Below are positions 57,167-64,000 of a stretch of DNA of 64,000 bases, piece by piece. The notes beneath the pieces are model-generated. The model was not told the DNA's origin. It saw nothing but the letters and a program-made list of their open reading frames with translations, and made no database searches. Both the position numbers and the translations under genes were made by a program. The first letter of the stretch is position 1. Every line of letters begins with the position of its first letter. The DNA is from Pseudomonas sp. MN1F (GTDB lineage Bacteria; Pseudomonadota; Gammaproteobacteria; Pseudomonadales; Pseudomonadaceae), in the NCBI RefSeq assembly GCF_009391885.1, contig NZ_VZII01000027.1, positions 62,001-126,000 of the forward strand, given 5' to 3'.

Positions 57167-58008
57167 GCCTCACCCCTTACCGGCAGTTCCGGTTGCTTGC
57201 AGATACGGTCGAGCATGATCGCCAGCAGCACGATCGCCAGGCCCGCTTCGAAGCCCAGGGAGATATCGGCGGTGTTCAGTGCGTTGACCACAGGTTTGCC
57301 CAGGCCATCTGCGCCCACCAGGGCGGCAATCACCACCATCGACAGCGACAGCATGATGCACTGGGTGACGCCGGCGGCGATGCTCGGCATCGCGTGCGGC
57401 AGTTCGATACGGGTAAGTAGCTGGCGGCGCGAACAGCCAAAGGCCTTGCCGGCGTCCATCAGTTCCTGTGGCACGTCGCAGATGCCAAGGTAGGTCAGGC
57501 GGATCGGCGCGGCGATGGCGAACACCACGGTCGAGATCAGCCCCGGCACCACGCCCAGGCCGAACAGGGTCAGGGTCGGGATCAGGTAGACGAAGGTTGG
57601 CACGGTCTGCATCAGGTCGAGCACCGGGCGCATGGCGGTGTAGAACATCGGCTTGTGCGCGGCGACGATGCCCAGCGGCACGCCGATGGCCACGCAGACC
57701 ACGGTGGCGAAGGTCACCTGGGCCAGTGTTTCCATGGTTTCCTGCCAGTACCCCAGGTTGAGGATCAGCAGGAAGGACAGGGCGACGAATGCGGTAAGCG
57801 CCCACTTGCGCTGGATGAAATGCGCCAGGGCGGCGAACAGAGCAATGAGTACGAACGGGTTGAAGAAGGTAAGGGTACTGGTGACGCCATGGATCATGAA
57901 CTCCAGGCCTCGGGCAATGGCGTCGAAATAGTCCGCGCCATTCTGGGTCAGCCATTCGACGAACGACGCGATGTACTGACCCAAGGGTATTTTCTGATCG
58001 ATAAGCAT
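57163..58008 (-). CDS. cbcW: Choline/betaine/carnitine ABC transporter permease
   Basis: 281 residues, about six transmembrane helices. ProW-type permease with conserved EAA-like loop MDAGKAFGCSRRQLLTRIEL. Starts MLIDQKIPLGQYIASFVEW. It is separated from the binding-protein gene by 84 bp with a strong hairpin. Confidence 0.92.
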   Translation of the reverse strand: MLIDQKIPLGQYIASFVEWLTQNGADYFDAIARGLEFMIHGVTSTLTFFNPFVLIALFAALAHFIQRKWALTAFVALSFLLILNLGYWQETMETLAQVTFATVVCVAIGVPLGIVAAHKPMFYTAMRPVLDLMQTVPTFVYLIPTLTLFGLGVVPGLISTVVFAIAAPIRLTYLGICDVPQELMDAGKAFGCSRRQLLTRIELPHAMPSIAAGVTQCIMLSLSMVVIAALVGADGLGKPVVNALNTADISLGFEAGLAIVLLAIMLDRICKQPELPVRGEA

Positions 58009-58045
58009 GATAGCGAGCTTCCACCTGCGAAGATTGAAATCAGTC

Positions 58046-58069
58046 CGGGGCGGGCACGGTCCCGCCCCG
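58046..58069 (-). promoter_or_regulatory. Intercistronic hairpin between cbcX and cbcW
   Basis: Perfect 9-bp arms CGGGGCGGG/CCCGCCCCG with a 6-nt loop. It probably protects the cbcX message so that the binding protein is made in excess of the permease, as with the amino-acid transporter hairpin in this window. Confidence 0.6.
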
Positions 58070-58092
58070 AGGTAGCGCTACGACGTATTGCG

Positions 58093-59040
58093 TTATTGAG
58101 CGAGCTTCGCCTTGGCCGCCTCAAGGCCGGGTTTGCCGTCCACGGTGGTGACACCCGCCAGCCAGGTGTCCAGCTTGCCGGGGTTGTCTTTCAGCCACTT
58201 CTTGGCGGCCGCCTCGGGCTTCATCTTGTCGTCCAGGACGTAGCCCATCATGGTGCTTTCATCCTTGAGTTCGAACTGCAGATTCTTCAGCAGCTGGCCG
58301 ACGTTGCTGCATTCCTGCACATAGCCCTTGCGGGTGTTGGTCAGCACGGTGGCCTTGCCGAACTCGGGGCCGAAGTACTCATCCCCGCCGGTCAGGTACT
58401 GCATCTTGAAGCGGGTGTTCATCGGGTGCGGTTCCCAGCCCAGGAACACCACCGCCTCGCCACGCTTCTGCGCGCGGTCGACCTGCGACAGCATGCCGGC
58501 CTCGCTCGACTGCACGATCTTGAAGCCGGCGTCCTTCAGGCCGAAGGCGTTCTTGTCGATCATGCTCTGGATGGTGCGGTTGCCGTCGTTACCGGGCTCG
58601 ATGCCGTAGATCTTGCCGTCCAGTTCCTTCTTGAACTTGGGAATGTCGCTGAAATCCTTCAGCCCCTTGTCATACAGCGCCTGGGGTACGGCCAAGGTGT
58701 ACTTGGCGTTTTCCAGGTTGGCGCGCACGGTCTCGACAGTGCCGGCATCGCGGTACTGCTTGATGTCGTTCTCCATGGTCGGCATCCAGTTGCCGAGAAA
58801 CACGTCCAGGTCCTTGCCGGTGGCCAGCGACTTGTAGGTCACCGGTACCGAGATCATGGTGGTGTGGGTCTTGTAACCCAGTGCTTCGAGCACAACGCTG
58901 GTGGTCGCCGTGGTGACAGTGATGTCGGTCCAGCCGACATCGGAGAAGCGTACCGTCTGGCACTGTTCGGGCTCGGCGGCCTGGGCCAGCAGAGGTGCGG
59001 ACAGCATCGCAACCAGCAACAGCGAGGGTGAACCTTTCAT
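58093..59040 (-). CDS. cbcX: Choline-family substrate-binding protein
   Basis: 315 residues. Signal peptide MKGSPSLLLVAMLSAPLLAQ cleaved after QA. OpuAC-type binding fold with the tryptophan box SDVGWTDI and FLGNWMPTMENDI typical of quaternary-amine cages, and VVFLGWEPHPMN. Ligand choline, betaine or carnitine by family. AGGAG lies 7 nt before the chosen ATG; the ATG 36 nt upstream is not supported. First gene of cbcXWV. Confidence 0.92.
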   Translation of the reverse strand: MKGSPSLLLVAMLSAPLLAQAAEPEQCQTVRFSDVGWTDITVTTATTSVVLEALGYKTHTTMISVPVTYKSLATGKDLDVFLGNWMPTMENDIKQYRDAGTVETVRANLENAKYTLAVPQALYDKGLKDFSDIPKFKKELDGKIYGIEPGNDGNRTIQSMIDKNAFGLKDAGFKIVQSSEAGMLSQVDRAQKRGEAVVFLGWEPHPMNTRFKMQYLTGGDEYFGPEFGKATVLTNTRKGYVQECSNVGQLLKNLQFELKDESTMMGYVLDDKMKPEAAAKKWLKDNPGKLDTWLAGVTTVDGKPGLEAAKAKLAQ

Positions 59041-59482
59041 GGATGGACTCCTGTGATTTTGTCTTCGGGTTCGCATGGGTCGCCGGGCGTTCTCAGGGCT
59101 CGGTCGACCAGGCCTGCAGAGGGCAGGTTGCGTGGCCGTGCTTTACGAGTCGCTTTCGATAATCCTCCAGCGCCGGGCAATCGCCTACTGGTGGGGTCGT
59201 AACCAGTACGGAACGGGTCGCATCCAGTACGGGCGATGTCGTTTATGAGTTTTTCCACCCCTGCCGCCGCATTTTTGCGTCACAAGGCCGCTCGAAAGCG
59301 GCGCGCAGTTGGCCGAAAAGGCTGCGGCGCTGCTGGACAAAAGTACGTCGGTTGCAGACGGCGAGGGGGTAGGCAAAAGCCCGATGATGCGTGCATTCGT
59401 GGCGGCTCGCAGCTTCAGCCTAGCAGTTGCCCCGCCCTGCGCATGGCGCGCAGAGACAAGCCCAGCAAGAGGTGATTCGACA
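59041..59482. other. Divergent control region between cbcX and sdaB
   Basis: No open frame is supported. The region must hold the promoters of cbcX (minus) and sdaB (plus); its notable element is the direct repeat described in the next entry. Confidence 0.5.
59194..59232. promoter_or_regulatory. Pair of 18-bp direct repeats, 21 bp apart
   Basis: GGGTCGTAACCAGTACGG (59194-59211) and GGGTCGCATCCAGTACGG (59215-59232) differ at two positions and repeat every 21 bp, two helical turns. That layout suits an AraC-family activator binding as a dimer on one face of DNA. GbdR, an AraC-family protein encoded nearby and known to control this locus in P. aeruginosa, is the obvious candidate, but this is inference. 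Confidence 0.5.
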
Positions 59483-60859
59483 ATGGCCATCAGCGTGTTC
59501 GACCTGTTCAAGATCGGTGTCGGGCCCTCCAGCTCCCACACCGTCGGCCCCATGCGTGCTGGCGCCCTGTTCGTCCAGGGTCTGCGTGAGCGCGGCGAGC
59601 TGGAACGGGTGCAAAGGATCGAAGTGCGGCTGTACGGCTCGCTGTCGGCCACCGGCATCGGCCATGGCACCGACAACGCCACCATCATGGGCCTGATGGG
59701 CGAATGGCCGGACGCCATCGACCCGACCCAGATCGTCCCGCGCATCGCCGACCTGCGTGAAACCAACACGCTGAAGCTGGATAACCGCCTGCCCATCGAA
59801 TTCGTCTGGGCCCGCGACATGCTGCTGCTGGACGAGAACCTGCCGTACCACCCCAACGCCATGACCCTGATCGCCGAAGGCGCCCAGGGCGAGCTGCACC
59901 GCGACACCTACTACTCGGTCGGGGGCGGCTTCGTGGTCGACGCTGCCCAGGCTGCGAGCGGCGTGCTGGACGCCGACCAGACGGTGCTGCCGTACGATTT
60001 CAACAGCGCCGCCGAACTGCTGCGCCTGTGCAAGCAAAACGACCTCAGCGTGTCGCAATTGATGATGGCCAACGAGAAGGTCTGGCGCAGCGAGGAAGAA
60101 ATCCGCGCCGGCCTGCACAAGCTCTGGGAAGCCATGCAGGAGTGCGTCAACAACGGCCTGAAATACGAAGGCACGTTACCCGGCGGGCTCAATGTGCGGC
60201 GTCGCGCCGCCAAGCTGCACCGCAGCCTGCAGGAAATCGGCAAGCCCAATGTGATCGGCTCGACCATGAGCGCCATGGAATGGGTCAACCTGTTCGCCCT
60301 GGCGGTCAACGAAGAGAACGCGGCCGGCGGGCGCATGGTCACTGCACCCACCAACGGCGCGGCCGGCATCATCCCGGCGGTGCTGCACTACTACATGCGC
60401 TTCAGCGATGCGGTGACCGACTCCAGCGTGGTCGACTACTTCCTCGCGGCGGCGGCGGTGGGCATCCTGTGCAAGAAGAACGCGTCGATTTCCGGTGCCG
60501 AGGTCGGCTGCCAGGGTGAGGTCGGCTCGGCCTGCGCCATGGCGGCTGCGGGCCTTGCCGAAGTGCTGGGGGCGACTCCGCCGCAGGTGGAGAACGCTGC
60601 CGAGATCGCCCTGGAACACAACCTTGGCCTGACCTGCGACCCGGTCGGCGGCCTGGTGCAGGTGCCGTGCATCGAACGCAACGCGATTGCCGCAGTGAAG
60701 GCGATCAATGCTGTGCAGATGTCGCTGCGCGGTGATGGCGAGCACTTTATCTCCCTCGACCAGGTGATTCGCACCATGCGCGACACCGGTGCCGACATGC
60801 ACGACAAATATAAAGAGACCTCGCGCGGCGGCCTGGCGGTCAGCGCCATTGAATGCTGA
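59483..60859 (+). CDS. sdaB: L-serine dehydratase (iron-sulfur type)
   Basis: 458 residues, single-chain Fe-S serine dehydratase converting L-serine to pyruvate and ammonia. N-terminal [20 protein letters not shown] and the catalytic domain segments [18 protein letters not shown] and [20 protein letters not shown] (cluster cysteines) are intact. AGAGGTG precedes the ATG; the frame extends 174 nt upstream into unsupported sequence. In betaine catabolism glycine is turned to serine by GlyA and then to pyruvate here, so it completes the pathway whose uptake genes are adjacent. Confidence 0.94.
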   Translation: MAISVFDLFKIGVGPSSSHTVGPMRAGALFVQGLRERGELERVQRIEVRLYGSLSATGIGHGTDNATIMGLMGEWPDAIDPTQIVPRIADLRETNTLKLDNRLPIEFVWARDMLLLDENLPYHPNAMTLIAEGAQGELHRDTYYSVGGGFVVDAAQAASGVLDADQTVLPYDFNSAAELLRLCKQNDLSVSQLMMANEKVWRSEEEIRAGLHKLWEAMQECVNNGLKYEGTLPGGLNVRRRAAKLHRSLQEIGKPNVIGSTMSAMEWVNLFALAVNEENAAGGRMVTAPTNGAAGIIPAVLHYYMRFSDAVTDSSVVDYFLAAAAVGILCKKNASISGAEVGCQGEVGSACAMAAAGLAEVLGATPPQVENAAEIALEHNLGLTCDPVGGLVQVPCIERNAIAAVKAINAVQMSLRGDGEHFISLDQVIRTMRDTGADMHDKYKETSRGGLAVSAIEC

Positions 60860-60875
60860 GTGTTTGAGCCAGCCT

Positions 60876-60958
60876 CAAGGGCCTTATCGCGGATGAATCC
60901 GCTCTTGCAGGGGATGCATGCCCCCGTAGGAGCGGATTCATCCGCGATGGGGCCCTTG
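60876..60958. repeat. Inverted pair of REP elements
   Basis: CAAGGGCCTTATCGCGGATG on the left is mirrored by GATGGGGCCCTTG on the right, with GGATGAATCC/GGATTCATCC inner arms. Located downstream of sdaB. Confidence 0.8.
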
Positions 60959-61339
60959 AATGTTTAAGGTGCGCCACGCCCTGTTTCAGTGCGTGGCCTG
61001 AGCTCACCGATCGTCGGATGTCGCTATCAGCGCGAGCATTGTCGGTGACACTTAAGAGTGTCGTTTCTGGGCAACCTGCGCTGCGCGTGTCACCAAATTG
61101 CTCAGTCGTTATACGCAAGGCGCTAGCACGGCGGTTTGCGAAGACTTGCCAACTTGATCGAAGTGCCTGATTTGCCGAATGAAGGCGTCGTTTTCAGGTT
61201 TTTTCGGATGGCCGTTCAATTTCAGGCACGGCCTTTGCGTTGAGTTTGGCACCAAGCCCCTGCACACAAAACCGGGGCCATAACAAGAAATCAGTGCCCG
61301 CCTGAGGCACCCCCCGCATTTGTGTGAGGAGAAATCGCG
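60959..61339. other. gbdR upstream region
   Basis: No gene supported. A short hairpin GACACT-TAAG-AGTGTC lies at 61047-61062. The remainder is moderately AT-rich promoter-type sequence; no clear -35/-10 pair. Confidence 0.45.
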
Positions 61340-62446
61340 ATGACGTCGTACACCTCCGGGAACCCAACCCAGAACCGCACAGCACCCCAGTCCATCGGGT
61401 TTCTCCTTTTGGACAATTTCACCCTGATTTCCCTGGCATCGGCCGTGGAGCCGCTGCGCATGGCCAACCAGCTGTCCGGCCGCGAGTTGTACCGCTGGCA
61501 CACGCTGACTGTCGATGGTGGGCAGGTGTGGGCCAGCGATGGCTTGCAGATCACCCCGGACGCGGCCATGCACAATGCACCGCCGATCGACACCGTGATC
61601 GTCTGCGGTGGCGTGGGTATCCAGCGCACCGTCACCCGTGAGCACGTCACTTGGCTGCAGGCCCAGGCCCGCCAGTCGCGCCGCCTTGGCGCGGTGTGCA
61701 CCGGCAGCTGGGCGCTGGCTTGTGCCGGCTTGCTCGATGGCTTCGACTGTAGCGTGCATTGGGAGTGCCTGGCAGCGATGCAGGAGGCCTTCCCACGGGT
61801 CAACATGAGCACCCGCCTGTTCACCCTCGACCGCAACCGCTTCACCAGCTCCGGCGGCACCGCGCCGTTGGACATGATGCTGCACCTGATCAGCCGCGAT
61901 CACGGTCGTGAGCTGTCGGCGGCGATCTCCGAGATGTTCGTCTACGAGCGTATCCGCAACGAGCAGGACCACCAGCGCGTGCCGCTCAAGCACATGCTCG
62001 GCACCAACCAGCCGAAGCTGCAGGAGATCGTCGCGCTGATGGAGGCCAACCTCGAAGAGCCGATCGACCTCGATGAACTGGCGGTGTATGTGTCGGTATC
62101 GCGTCGTCAGCTCGAACGGTTGTTCCAGAAGTACCTGCATTGTTCGCCGTCGCGCTACTACCTGAAGCTGCGCCTGATCCGTGCGCGGCAGCTGCTGAAG
62201 CAGACGCCGATGTCGATCATCGAAGTGGCCTCGGTGTGCGGGTTCGTATCGACGCCGCACTTCTCCAAGTGCTACCGCGAGTACTTCGGCATTCCGCCGC
62301 GTGACGAGCGCGTCGGTTCCAACACCGCGCAACAGGTGGCGATGATGCCGATCCCGCAGGCCATGACCCTGTCGCCGCACAGCGGGCCGATGGCGGCCCT
62401 GAGCCAGGCGCGCAACGAGTCGACCTTTGCCAGCGTAAGGCTCTGA
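61340..62446 (+). CDS. gbdR: AraC-family regulator GbdR (betaine catabolism activator)
   Basis: 368 residues. The N-terminal DJ-1/PfpI-like (GATase1-like) domain (SIGFLLLDNFTLISLASAVE, VCGGVGIQRTVTR, LGAVCTGSWALACAGLLDGF) binds a small ligand. The C-terminal AraC double helix-turn-helix follows (LDELAVYVSVSRRQLERLFQ, IIEVASVCGFVSTPHFSKCY, then the HTH-capping YFGIPPRDER). In P. aeruginosa GbdR responds to betaine or dimethylglycine and activates cbcXWV and catabolic genes. GAGGAG precedes the ATG. Confidence 0.93.
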   Translation: MTSYTSGNPTQNRTAPQSIGFLLLDNFTLISLASAVEPLRMANQLSGRELYRWHTLTVDGGQVWASDGLQITPDAAMHNAPPIDTVIVCGGVGIQRTVTREHVTWLQAQARQSRRLGAVCTGSWALACAGLLDGFDCSVHWECLAAMQEAFPRVNMSTRLFTLDRNRFTSSGGTAPLDMMLHLISRDHGRELSAAISEMFVYERIRNEQDHQRVPLKHMLGTNQPKLQEIVALMEANLEEPIDLDELAVYVSVSRRQLERLFQKYLHCSPSRYYLKLRLIRARQLLKQTPMSIIEVASVCGFVSTPHFSKCYREYFGIPPRDERVGSNTAQQVAMMPIPQAMTLSPHSGPMAALSQARNESTFASVRL

Positions 62447-62452
62447 AACGGA

Positions 62453-62490
62453 GCCGGCCTCTTCGCGGGTAAACCCGCGAAGAGGCCGGC
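62453..62490. repeat. Perfect 18-bp-arm REP hairpin after gbdR
   Basis: GCCGGCCTCTTCGCGGGT and its exact complement flank an AA loop, between convergent genes. It is the most perfect REP-type hairpin in the window. Confidence 0.8.
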
Positions 62491-62504
62491 GCAGGAAAAT
62501 TCGG

Positions 62505-62762
62505 TCAGGCGCGCTTGTTGAACTGCGCCAATGCCGGCAACAGTTGCTTGTCGATCGCCTGGCGCACGGCCGGTAAAATGGTCGCGCTTCCGGTATACAT
62601 CTGCTCCACCATCCCCTTCAGCGCCCGCGCATTAGGCTCGGTCAGCCCCCGCACCACCGCCTCGCAGGCTTGCTCGGCACTGGCCCCGGCCGGAATGTCG
62701 AACCCGCGCGCGCGCAGGTGGCCTGCCAGGTCGTCCTGGTCTATCAAATCCGCATGCATCAT
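62505..62762 (-). CDS. Small hypothetical protein
   Basis: 85 residues from MMHADLIDQDDLAGHLRARG (AAGGGA upstream; second ATG three bases later). Mostly helical and acidic at the start; the C-terminus (VRQAIDKQLLPALAQFNKRA) is amphipathic. No family recognised. It reads away from the cdhB direction and convergent to gbdR. Confidence 0.65.
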   Translation of the reverse strand: MMHADLIDQDDLAGHLRARGFDIPAGASAEQACEAVVRGLTEPNARALKGMVEQMYTGSATILPAVRQAIDKQLLPALAQFNKRA

Positions 62763-62904
62763 GGCTGTTGTCCCTTTTATCGCGAAGAGAGTGCTGCTGT
62801 GATTTACGACCGATTCTGTGTCTGCAGCGACAGGCCCGCAAGGGCAGAATGTCGCAATGGCCGGTTTGGCTAAGAACAGGTCGTTCCCGGCTAATTACGG
62901 GGGG

Positions 62905-63027
62905 CGGGAAGCCAGCAGACTGCAGCCATTCACGGTCCACGAGGGTTTGGTCACCCTCACTCATGCACAGTGGATATTGCTCGCTCTTGGCCCCGGATGC
63001 TCACGGCTTTCCGGGGTTATTTTTTGT
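62905..63027 (+). ncRNA. Candidate small RNA with terminator
   Basis: A terminator (CCCCGGA/TCCGGGG at 62991-63016 followed by TTATTTTTT) lies on the plus strand where no plus gene exists between gbdR and it; gbdR has its own REP hairpin 500 bp earlier. A weak promoter (TTGGCT to GCTAAT, 18 bp) could start transcription near 62905. A GAGGGT/ACCCTC hairpin (about 62940-62957) lies within. The proposed RNA is about 120 nt. Confidence 0.35.
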
Positions 63028-63039
63028 CTGAATACATAA

Positions 63040-63116
63040 CCTGTAGGAGCGGGCGTGCCCGCGAATGCGGCGGTGGATCCACCATCGCATTCGCGGGCAC
63101 GCCCGCTCCCACAGGT
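63040..63116. repeat. Inverted pair of REP elements
   Basis: ACCTGTAGGAGCGGGCGTGC is mirrored by the complement ending CCCACAGGT, with GCGAATGC/GCATTCGC inner arms. Upstream side of the cdhB stop. Confidence 0.8.
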
Positions 63117-63129
63117 AATGTATTGTTGC

Positions 63130-63606
63130 TCAGTTTGGCGCAGGCAGGGCTATCACTCGGCCGAGGTATTCAGCCGGCAGCAGGTCTTGTTGCTGATCCA
63201 CCAACCCCTGCAGCAATCCAGCACTTTGCTCACTGAACTGTGCTGACTTCGGCCCCGCCAGGTCCACGTGCAGCAGCATCTGCTCACTCGCAGCCAGCGC
63301 CTCGTCGAACCCTGCCCGGTGCAGGCTGTGGTAGACATGCAGGCGCTTGCGGTCGAAGCCGATGATCTGCGTCTGCACCCACACCTCGGTCCCCAGCTTC
63401 ACCTCATGCAGGTAGTTGATGTGCGCCTCCAGGGTGAACAGCGAGTTGCCAGTCTGCCCGCGGCTGTCGGCGTCCAGGCCGATGCGCTCCATCAGCGCAT
63501 CGGTGGCGTAGCTGAAAATCAGCAGGTAAAAGGCATCGCGCAGGTGCCCGTTGTAGTCGACCCAGTCCTCCTGGACTGGGGTGCGGTAAGTGATCAATGC
63601 GGGCAT
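63130..63606 (-). CDS. cdhB: Betainyl-CoA thioesterase (carnitine degradation)
   Basis: 158 residues, 4HBT-type hot-dog with EDWVDYNGHLRDAFYLLIFS (the DxNGHL catalytic region) and NYLHEVKLGTEVWVQTQIIG. In P. aeruginosa the thioesterase next to carnitine dehydrogenase hydrolyses betainyl-CoA to betaine. Its position downstream of a carnitine dehydrogenase gene, 10 bp apart, supports this assignment over a general acyl-CoA thioesterase. Confidence 0.85.
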   Translation of the reverse strand: MPALITYRTPVQEDWVDYNGHLRDAFYLLIFSYATDALMERIGLDADSRGQTGNSLFTLEAHINYLHEVKLGTEVWVQTQIIGFDRKRLHVYHSLHRAGFDEALAASEQMLLHVDLAGPKSAQFSEQSAGLLQGLVDQQQDLLPAEYLGRVIALPAPN

Positions 63607-63616
63607 CGTCTGCTCC

Positions 63617-64000
63617 TCAGTCGCCGAAAGCCATGCCGTGGTTGGCCTTGCTGGTCTTCACCGCTTCCAGCACGGCCAGCAGGGTGTCATCACGATAGCG
63701 CTCAAGCGCCGCAATGCTGCGGTCACCCAACTGTTCCGACGTGCCTTCGACCACATCATCAATCAGCTTGTCGGTCAGCTCCGGTGCCGGCAGGTAGGTC
63801 CAGGGCAGCTTCAGCGCCGGGCCGAACTGGGCCATGAAGTGGCGCATGCCGGCGTCGCCACCAGCCAGGGTGTAGGTCAGGAAGGTGCCCATGAACGACC
63901 AGCGCAGGCCGGCGCCGAAGCGGATCGCATCGTCAATTTCGCCGGTGCTGGCGACGCCATCGTTGACCAGGTGCAGGGCCTCGCGCCACAGCGCCTCGAG
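63617..64000 (-). CDS. cdhA: L-carnitine dehydrogenase, C-terminal part (cut by window edge)
   Basis: The last 127 residues of a 3-hydroxyacyl-CoA-dehydrogenase-like protein: [40 protein letters not shown] and a C-terminal helical tail ending NHGMAFGD. This matches the C-terminal dimerisation domain of NAD-dependent L-carnitine dehydrogenases, which oxidise L-carnitine to 3-dehydrocarnitine. The N-terminal NAD-binding domain lies beyond the window. Co-transcribed with cdhB. Confidence 0.85.
   Translation of the reverse strand, partial: LEALWREALHLVNDGVASTGEIDDAIRFGAGLRWSFMGTFLTYTLAGGDAGMRHFMAQFGPALKLPWTYLPAPELTDKLIDDVVEGTSEQLGDRSIAALERYRDDTLLAVLEAVKTSKANHGMAFGD

Overview
The window is a chromosomal segment of a fluorescent pseudomonad, most likely the Pseudomonas putida group. 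The base composition is GC-rich and the genes are tightly packed. Several proteins match my memory of P. putida orthologues closely (gshA, pckA, aguA, hisB). Gene neighbourhoods are those I know from Pseudomonas: gshA-thioesterase-tex-amgRS, rimK/hslR/hslO/pckA, fdhD/kbp/yrfG/nudE/cysQ, dctBD next to rml genes, asmA-mutY-yggX, hisBHAF, and cbcXWV-sdaB-gbdR-cdhBA. REP-type inverted repeats typical of this group are scattered between genes. All assignments were made by reading the sequence; no database search was run.

Layout. 1-5 kb (minus): TetR regulator (cut by the window edge), gshA, a hot-dog thioesterase and tex. 5-7.3 kb (plus): the AmgR/AmgS (OmpR/EnvZ) envelope-stress pair. 7.3-12.9 kb: rimK with a RimB-like protease, heat-shock genes hslR and hslO, a PAP2 membrane phosphatase and pckA. 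13-15 kb: a ParE-type toxin with an unusually long composite antitoxin, a thioesterase, a glycine-zipper protein and a candidate small RNA. 15-21 kb: YdeP-type molybdoenzyme and fdhD, kbp, yrfG, nudE, cysQ. 21-26 kb: one minus-strand run, rmlC-rmlD-dctB-dctD-thioesterase. 26-30 kb: agmatine deiminase behind a repeat-rich control region, and an OprD-family porin. 30-36 kb: FMN glutamate-synthase-like protein, a two-component system and a divergent TonB-dependent receptor.

36-38.7 kb is the most accessory-looking part. It holds a small orphan protein, a DUF4160/DUF2442-HTH pair, tRNA-Thr, a small lipoprotein, and a decayed DUF3077-like gene preceded by a leader with a cloverleaf-like potential RNA fold. 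38.9-45 kb: a methyltransferase, a polar amino-acid ABC transporter and a GabP-type permease. 45-51 kb: ppk2, tRNA-Phe, yggX, mutY, asmA. 51-56 kb: an OFA-type MFS transporter and the histidine operon with an inserted DUF2164 gene. 56-64 kb: choline/betaine/carnitine catabolism, namely cbcXWV uptake, sdaB, the regulator gbdR, a thioesterase (cdhB) and the C-terminus of carnitine dehydrogenase (cdhA).

Most of the window is conserved core. The best candidates for something undescribed are the structured leader plus decayed DUF3077-like gene (37.95-38.65 kb), the two small toxin-antitoxin-like modules (13.0-13.7 and 36.6-37.3 kb), the repeat-based control region of aguA, and two candidate small RNAs.
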